From positions 1 to 20,644 of the forward strand of contig MEDY01000486.1 in assembly GCA_001724265.1 (NCBI GenBank): a DNA stretch of 20,644 nucleotides. The letters run 5' to 3'. Positions 1 through 7,200 of this stretch are shown here, piece by piece; position 1 is the first letter of the stretch; every line of letters begins with the position of its first letter. Made by a program: the position numbers and the translations under genes. The DNA comes from Rhizaria sp. SCN 62-66 (Eukaryota > Rhizaria, unplaced). The notes beneath the pieces were generated by a model. It saw only the letters and a list, made by a program, of their open reading frames with translations. It was not told the DNA's origin and did no database searches.

Positions 1-219
1 TTCGATCCCCGGTCCCATCAGCATGCCGACTGGAACGCGTACGCGCTGATATCACCCTACGGACTCTTTGGTAAGATTGTAATCTCGCCGCTTCAACTCA
101 CAATTGGCGCGACGCATGATTATCGCCCTGCGCGCGTTTAAGATGGTTGGGAAGTTCAAGACCGTGGTGACGAGGGTGCTAACGGTGCTGGAGCTGGCGG
201 AGAGGCTTAGGAGGATTAA
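1..219 (+). CDS. 3' end of an unidentified gene, two exons (partial)
   Basis: Tentative model: exon 1-70, intron 71-142, last exon 143-219 ending in TAA (217-219). From base 1 the frame is open and reads FDPRSHQHADWNAYALISPY, then GLF, up to a strong donor GTAAGA at 71. Splicing to the only later AG (141-142) keeps the phase (g|at = Asp) and continues as GWEVQDRGDEGANGAGAGGE, then A-[TAG]-E-D-stop. Nearly every codon of the last exon begins with G, a typical coding periodicity. It contains TAG at 208, as in the larger genes here, and AATAAA follows 64 nt after the stop. Unspliced, the frame would end at TAA 139-141. A competing frame (104-355) gives a Lys/Arg-rich peptide. The product is not recognised and the 5' part lies outside the window. 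RNA evidence would settle the model. Confidence 0.4.
71..142 (+). other. candidate spliceosomal intron, 72 nt
   Basis: GTAAGA donor at 71-76 and TTTAAG acceptor ending at 142. CTCAC around 96-100 is a possible branch site. The intron would be phase 1, like the better supported intron at 1318-1413, and also ends in AAG rather than CAG. It removes an in-frame TAA at 139-141. Confidence 0.4.
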
Positions 220-282
220 GAGGCAACTGCGGGTGCATAAGAAGCTTAATAAGCAGAAGAGCCAACCGTGCGTGTGCGTCGC

Positions 283-288
283 AATAAA
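283..288 (+). promoter_or_regulatory. AATAAA poly(A)-signal-like hexamer
   Basis: Canonical AATAAA, 64 nt after the inferred TAA stop of the partial gene. No such hexamer was seen after the two large genes, so its use here is uncertain. Confidence 0.35.
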
Positions 289-929
289 AAGCAGCGGGAG
301 TTATTTTCAATGTCGTAAGATCGTGAGTGCACAAAGCGCAGCGCGAGCAGTGTGACCGCTGCGGAAGTGGTGATGCCGTCCGTGAAGGTCGCCGGCATGC
401 TGACATGGAAGTACAATGTGTTGGCGTAGATCCTCGTGGTCGCACGCAGGCCGGGGCCCGTCCGAGCGACACCGCCCGGGCCTGGCAACTGCAGAGCAGT
501 CGTCGCGAAATTACCTCGCGTTGTGACACGAGTGTGAGGCAGGTTTGGGATGATTCAAGCGCTCAGGGGACAAGGCTAGCCCGGCGGAAAGCAGGTGCCG
601 CAACATGCGTGATCGCACCGGGTGCCCCTCTGAAACATTGCAGGCTGTCCGTTCCCGATCCACGGGTGGTACCGATGCAGGGAAAGATCGAGGCTTGCAA
701 AATGCGGACCGTTGCTGGGACGGCGTAACGCGTAGAGGAATCAAACAATCGGCACCTCAGTAGACCATGACGGGTAGTTATAGGACTACATTATTAGTAC
801 TCTTAACTCTTCCTGTGTTGAAACTCAAAATGCACGAGTGCAAAAAGGGCCAAAATGGACTGTAACTATATGGTAACGGATATAAGCTTGCCTACTCAAG
901 CTTAGGATTATGTATTCCCCATTCGGAGA

Positions 930-937
930 TATAAATA
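930..937 (+). promoter_or_regulatory. TATA-box-like element
   Basis: TATAAATA in the AT-rich spacer, about 325 nt upstream of ATG 1263. It is consensus-like, but such motifs are frequent in AT-rich DNA. If used, it implies a long 5' UTR or a 5' UTR intron; TTTCAG just before the ATG at 1263 could be the acceptor of such an intron. Confidence 0.25.
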
Positions 938-1033
938 GACAATGAAGAACAAAGCACAGTAATCGGAGTTATATTCGAGAAACTTTATGAGCCTGTAACG
1001 GAGGTGAGCTTTGGCGAGAATAACCATGGTAAA

Positions 1034-1225
1034 TCACTGCTTGGTGACCAATGATGAATGGACTGTTGAGGTACTTGGCCGTTGTCCCAACCGCCATCCA
1101 GATTTGGTCACATCAACAAAAAAAAGGGGGAACTTAGGCATAATTTGATCGTCAATGTGGCTGCTCGACTTCTCATCATTATCATCCTGTAATTTTTCTG
1201 TTATGTTTTTTAGTAACACCGACAT
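1034..1225 (-). CDS. small hypothetical ORF, 63 codons
   Basis: Starts with ATG at 1225-1223 and ends with TGA at 1036-1034. The product begins MSVLLKNITEKLQDDNDEK and has an acidic/serine-rich stretch followed by IMPKFPLFFVDVTKSGW. Composition looks protein-like, with no low-complexity bias, but the ORF is short, overlaps a plus-strand mini-ORF and lies in the presumed promoter of the large gene. If genuine it would use TGA as stop, unlike the TAA of the larger genes. It could be a small gene, an exon or chance. I recognise no family. Confidence 0.2.
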   Translation of the reverse strand: MSVLLKNITEKLQDDNDEKSSSHIDDQIMPKFPLFFVDVTKSGWRLGQRPSTSTVHSSLVTKQ

Positions 1226-1262
1226 AGATTTGATTTAAGACCCCAAATTTACGCGTTTCAGA

Positions 1263-4200
1263 ATGCGGACTAGGGTGGGTGCCACCACCAGGCGCAACAG
1301 CCAGCTTGCGCGGACTGGTACGTCGTCAATGCGGTCATTCATTCAATAATAACACATATAGCAGTATTTTATTTATCTTACATTTAAAATATAACGGTTT
1401 TTTCACATTAAAGCTTCAAATTCATCCACTAGCCGAGCCACACGAACATCGGTGCCAGCAACGGCTGTGTCCCCACCAGGCCCTACCATTACCGGCGCTG
1501 CCCCCGTTGTACCTGCGCCCGCGTCCGCACCCGTGCCTTCCTTTGCTATGCCCTAGCTCAATATTCCCGGTGTCTCTACCGACGTCATGAGTGCGATTTC
1601 GGTCGCGTTTACTGATTTCGCGAAGAACATGGTCCGCGCGCTCGCGCCGTCGAGCGCGGATGCCTCAAGCTCCGTGGGTGCCAGTTCCAGCCTTGGTTCT
1701 ACTGTCAGTGCCCCAAGCGCGAGCATCAGCGCTCTTGCGGCCAGAACAAGCTCCTCCTCCATCGAGCCCGCCACTGTTGTCTGCCGTCCCCTCTCGCGCA
1801 CCAGCAGCAGCGCCAGCGCCACCAGCAGCAGCAGCAGCGCCACGAGCAGCAGCAGCGTCCCGAGGGGCAGTGGCGCCGGCGGCGGTGTGACCATTCCGCA
1901 CGCCGTCAAGACCGAACCTTCCGGAGCTGGAAGCAACAGCAGCCGTAGCGACAGCCGCAGTCGCAGCGGGAACCGCAGCCGTAGTGGCAGCCGCGGCGGC
2001 GGCGGCAGCGGCAGCGGCAAAGGCGGCGCTGGAGGCATCGCGACCCCCCACTTGCGGCCGTCGGACAGCACCAATCAGAAAATTCACGGCAATTATGACA
2101 TGCCGAGCTCGCCGCATGCGAGTGACGCGTTTCTGGTCGTCGAGATGAAAATGGAGCGCATACCTGATGGCCACAGCGCCGAAACCGGCATTGTCATCGG
2201 CGACGACGACGACGCCGACGACTACGACGATGACGACGGCGGCGACGGCGGCGGCGACGGCGGCGACGGCGAGCGCGGCACTCCGTGCAACAGCAGGCGC
2301 AGCAACGCTGGCTCGCCGCATAGTGGAGCCACGGCCTCTCACAATCGCGCGAAGAGCCGCCCGGACACTCGCTCATGCGGCGGCCGCCTCAGCCGCAGTG
2401 ACAGCCGCAGCGGCAGCCGCAGTGACAGCCGCAGTGACAGCAGCGAAGACGCATTGCCGCTCGCGCATGAGCCGCCGCCGCTGGAGAAAGTCGACCGCGG
2501 CGACATAAACCATGGCTCGCAGCGCCAGCAGCAGCAGCAGCAACCGCAATGGCAGCAGGAGCAGCAGAAGCAGGAGCAGCAGCAGGAGCAGGAGCAAAAG
2601 AGTGTGCAGGAGCGGTCCCAACCGCGGCCGACGGACTCCACCGCCGATGCCCCTGTCTCTGAGCCTGCCACTGAGCCCGTACCTGCGACTCAGCCTGTAC
2701 CTCTGACTGAGCCAGCGACTGCAACTGCGGCTGCCGCCGCTGACTGCGCGGCGATGGCGACTGGCGACGCAGCTGCAGCTGCTGACCGCGCGGCAGAGCC
2801 TGTTGCAACGACGATAACGACGCCGACAGCTGCGACGGCGGCAACGACGGCGACGAGAGCGACAGATGGTGCTGTGACAGCAGCCGCAGCGGCGACTGAA
2901 GCTTCGACTGCAGCTGAGACTGAGACTGTGGCTGAGGCGTTAGCTGACACTGTTGCTTCAAAGACGACTGTGACGCAACCATCAGAAGCAGCAGCTGCTG
3001 CAGAAACAGTGGCGGCGGAAGCGGAAGTGTTGGAAGTGGACTCGTCGTCGGACGACGACGCGACGCCGGCCTCACTGCGGAATCGGGGTCGGCTTGCGAA
3101 GCTGACGAAGCACGCTGCGGTCAAGGCCGCTCTAGCCAAGGAGAAAGCCATGAACATGCTCTTTGATAGCAGCACCCGCCAAAGCGCAGCGTTGGCTCAT
3201 GACCGCCAGCGCCGTCGCCTCAGCCAAGAGCGACGCGAGCACCAGACTCGGAAGCAAGCGCAGACTGAGGAGCAAGCACAGGCGCAGGCGCAGGCGCAGA
3301 CTCAAGAGCGAGTGCAGACTGAAGACCAGACGCAGACTCAGGTTGATACTCTGCCCCAGACTCGGCCCCAGACGCCTGCTCCGACTGTGGACGCCGGTGA
3401 CGGCAGCACTGCTGCTGCGGCAACTGCGACAGCGGCGGCGGCGGGGGCGGTGGGGGCGGTGGACGAACAGCGAGAGCCGGCGCAGGGGCAATCCGAGGGG
3501 GCGGAATCTGTTTCTTCGCCTGTTATTCGAGTGCCTGTTGTTGGGCCCTCGCCCGCGCCTGCGTCTGCGAGAGTGTCTGCGTCCGAGGCTGGCGGTGCCT
3601 CTGCTCCTGCATCGCGGACCGCGCTCGCGACCGAGACCGAGACCGATGCTGTCGCCGCGGCTGCCACAGCCACAGCTACTGCCACGACGACCGCTCCTGG
3701 ACCTGCGACGACAGCTGCGGCTACGGGTGTTGATGCGACTGACTTCGCGGCTCTCCCCGTGTCCGCACCAGCTCCCGCGCCTCTGCGCGCAGCTGTTGCT
3801 GACAGCGCGTCTTCAAGCGCAGCGAGCGCGAGCGCTGCGGCTTTGGACCCTGTGACGACTGGCTCAGATCAACTGCCTATTGCAAGCACCGCAACCCCTG
3901 AGTCTGTGACCGTTGCTGCGTCTGCATCTGTGTCTGCAAATGCGGATGTAATGACCACTACGCCTGTATCCGAGGCTGCTGCCGCTGTTGAAACCGTGGC
4001 GACGGCGACTGAGGCGGCAAACGCGACCGTAGCTCAATCGACGGCGCCTCAGACTGATGCAAGCTCTGAGCAACCCCAGCGATTGAAGCAGCAGAAATAT
4101 GTTCAAGAACTCCGTGATCAGAACAAACCATCTCAATTGGCAATGACTGATGAAGACACCCCTCAACAACAGGCGCAACACCAGCCACAACAGCAACAGC

Positions 4201-7200
4201 CGGTGGCCGACCAAACTCTGCAGCAACAACTCGAATAGCAACAACAGCAGCAGCAGCAGCAGCAGGATCAGGAGAAGAGGTCACTCGCTGTCGCAGCTGC
4301 CAGTGAAGCGCCCGCTTCGGCGCCAGAGCTCCCTCCGCTGCCTGCTCCTCCCACCGCCTCTGCTCTTTTCTCTCCGGTGCCTGCGGCACCCACGCAGGCC
4401 GTACATGTGCATTACTACTTCAACGGTACGGAGCTGCCTTCGAGCTTCTCGTTCTTGCCGCCTCAGAAGCAGCACCAGGATCTTGTCGCGCGCGCGCAGG
4501 CGCAGGCGCAGTCGAACGCTGCTCACGCGGCAACAACTGCTGCAACGAGTACTGCTCGTATCCCTGGCGCTGACTCCGACGGCTCTCTTCACGCGGCCAA
4601 CAACGGCGGCGCGGGCAACGGTGCCGCACAGAAAGCGACTGTGGAAGAGCCGGTACTCGCCCTCACGTTTGATCCCGCTCCTTCGTCTGCAGCAGCGTCT
4701 ATGTCACCGTCTAAGCCTTTGCCAGCGCCTTCACCTGCTGCCGCTGCTGCTACCGTTGCTGCTGCGGCCGCCGCCGCTGCCGCAGCTGCCGCAGCTGCTC
4801 ATGGACTCGCGCCTGCGTCTGCGTCTGCTTCTGCGTCAAGGGTGAAGCCTAAGTCAGATCTGCGCTCAGCCGCAAGCGCGAATGCTCATGTAAACGCAAA
4901 CGTCGCCGCTGAGGCGCTTGCTCTGATCAACGCCGCGCCTGCGGCCGAGGCCGACGCCGATGCTGCGTCCGTGGCCGCCGCCGCGGCGTCCGCGGTGGCC
5001 GCCGCCGCGGCCGCGACAGCGCGCGCAATCGCGGCCGCCGTCAAGAAGGCCGAGGCCAAGGTCGCGGCCGAGGCGCGCGTGCGCCAGGCCGCCGCGGTGG
5101 CCGCTGCCGTCGCCGCCGCGCTAGCCGCCGCCGCGGTGTCGGCGCCCACGCCCGGCGCGGCGGCGCGCGCGCGCTACTACTGCGCGCTCGCCCAGAACGG
5201 CGGCGGGCGCAACCGCAACGCCTACGTGCCCAGCGCTGCCGTGAGTGCCAACAGCGGCAAGAGTCTCTTTGGCGGGAGTGGCGCTGCAGGGAGCGTGTTC
5301 AGCGTTGCCTCCGCCGCGGACGCCAGCGCCGCAGCCTCGCCGGCACCTGCGCAGAACGGCTGCGACCTCAGCTCCCCCACTGCAACGACAGCCGTGGGAG
5401 CTACAGCGAGACCGGGAATGGGGCCTAGCGTGCTCAACACGACGGGCGCCGTGTGCCGTCCGCCGCACCCGCACACGTTCCTGCCACCGCGCCTCTGCGC
5501 CAACGCCTTCGCGGGCGCGCACTTCCCCGCACCGCACTTCGCCGCACCGCTCGCCCCCGCACTGCTGGCGCCGGCACTGCGCGGGCCAGTGCGCGCGCTC
5601 TTCCCAGCCGTCTTCGCCGAGGCCGTCTCGGCCGTGGCCGCACTCGTCGCCGCCGCCGTCGGGCGCGTCGTCGCCGCCGTCGCCGCGGGGGAGGCGCCGC
5701 TGCTCGCGGCCGCCGCCGCCGCGCAGGCCGCCGCGGCCGAGACGGACCGTGCGCGGGCGCTGCAGGAGCTGCGGGAGAGTCGCGAACGCGCGGCGACCAA
5801 CGCGAGGAGTATCCACAGCCGCACCACGCGCAAGCCTAGCAGCGCCGCGACCAGCAATCCGAGCACGCCTGTGAAGGCTTCTACGCCGAGCAACGCAAGT
5901 CGTGGCTTTGCAGCGTCTGCGCCTGCGCTCGAGGACACTGGAGTAAGTGCCGCGTTTGGCGACGACTACGCCTACGACTACCACCTCAACAGCGCGCACA
6001 GCAGCAGCGCCTCTTTTGCGCACGCGCTCGCGAGCATCCGCTCCCCAAGCGACGCGGCAGAGGACGCGCACGCGCACGCGCCCGCCATAGCGGCCAGCGC
6101 GCGCGGAAGCACGCTGCTGGCGCATGCGCACGCGTCGGTGAGCAACGTCTCGCGGCCGCACGCCTGCGACCGGCTGCTGCTCCCGCCCTCGGTCGTGGTT
6201 GCCGTGTTGCAGACGGCGCTGCACCGCGCGCATACCGCCGCGCTGGCCGCTCTCCCGCGCTGCCGCTTTGCCGACACACAGGACGCCGCCGCGGGCGCCG
6301 AGCTGGTGGCGCGCGCGGCGACTCTGCTGGCGATGGCGACTGAGCCCGCCACCGCGAGCTGGGTTTGGCGCCTCCTGCCTGAAAATAACACACAACCTCC
6401 AAGCGCCGGCGACGGCGGTGACAGCGCCGCCGGGAGCAGTCATAGTGATGGCAATGGAGGCGAGGGCAGTGGCGCTGCACCGACGACACTAGGCTTAAAT
6501 GTCACGGACGTTGAGATTGAGGTCGCGGCTGCGAATGCCGTGTACGGCTTCACTCCCGCATCGCTGCTAACGCCAGCGACATCTGTCAGCAACTGTGCGC
6601 CTGCTGCAGCTGCTGACCGTGAGAACGCAGTGAGCAATGTGATTGCTTTGATTCACTCCCAAGGCGAGGACAGCGCTGTGCTGCACGTTGCTGCCTTGCT
6701 TAAAGCGACGGCGCCGCCCTTGGACACTCAGTCACACACCGGTACACCATATAAACGCCAGAATTCCACCTCTGCCTCTGCTTTTGAATCTGTTGACTCC
6801 CTCCTTGATATTGGTGCTGCAAGCGTGAATGCTGTCGAGAGCTGTGCACTAGTTCTCTACAACACGAGCAGCAGCAACAGCAGTAGCAGCAGCGCTTACA
6901 CCACCATCGACAACGATGTTGACGAGGAAGCAAAGACTGTCAAGGCTGGCATCGACGCGAACGCGACCCGTGGCACAATCACAACTGCCTCTACCGCAAG
7001 CGACACCAGTCCGAGCGGCATCGCGAGCGCCGTTGACCGCGAGTTCCAGCGCTGCGTGCGCAGCGTGCTCTCGCTGATGGCGCTCGAGGTCTTCGAACTC
7101 ACCGGCGTGCCCGTCTCGGCCGCGCTCACGCGGCGCTGTGCGCGCGCGCGCGACCACGCGCGTGGCCTCCCAGACCCGGGCCCAGAGCTGGAGCTGGAGC

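Larger units (their letters stand above)
220..1262. other. intergenic spacer upstream of the 2752-codon gene
   Basis: Up to about 730 the stretch is GC-rich but shows no convincing codon pattern; the open frame 327-728 looks like chance. From about 760 it turns AT-rich, as expected of a promoter region. It holds a TATA-like box (930-937), a small minus-strand ORF (1034-1225) and a 40-codon plus-strand ORF (1026-1148, ATG in a good Kozak-like context ACCATGG, ending TGA) that overlaps it. I see no RNA gene. Confidence 0.6.

Noticed and set aside
1-20. Sequence resembling the T-arm and 3' acceptor of a tRNA (TTCGATC loop followed by CCCGG)
   Set aside because: Only 20 nt are inside the window, the 5' half cannot be checked, and the same bases form part of an open, coding-like frame running to a splice donor.
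327-728. 133-codon open frame
   Set aside because: No ATG-led coding pattern, no domain, irregular composition; probably chance in GC-rich DNA.
1026-1148. 40-codon plus-strand ORF with a good start context (ACCATGG)
   Set aside because: Too short to support alone and overlaps an equally plausible minus-strand ORF; as an exon (donor GTAAAT at 1029) it does not join in frame to the 1263 gene.
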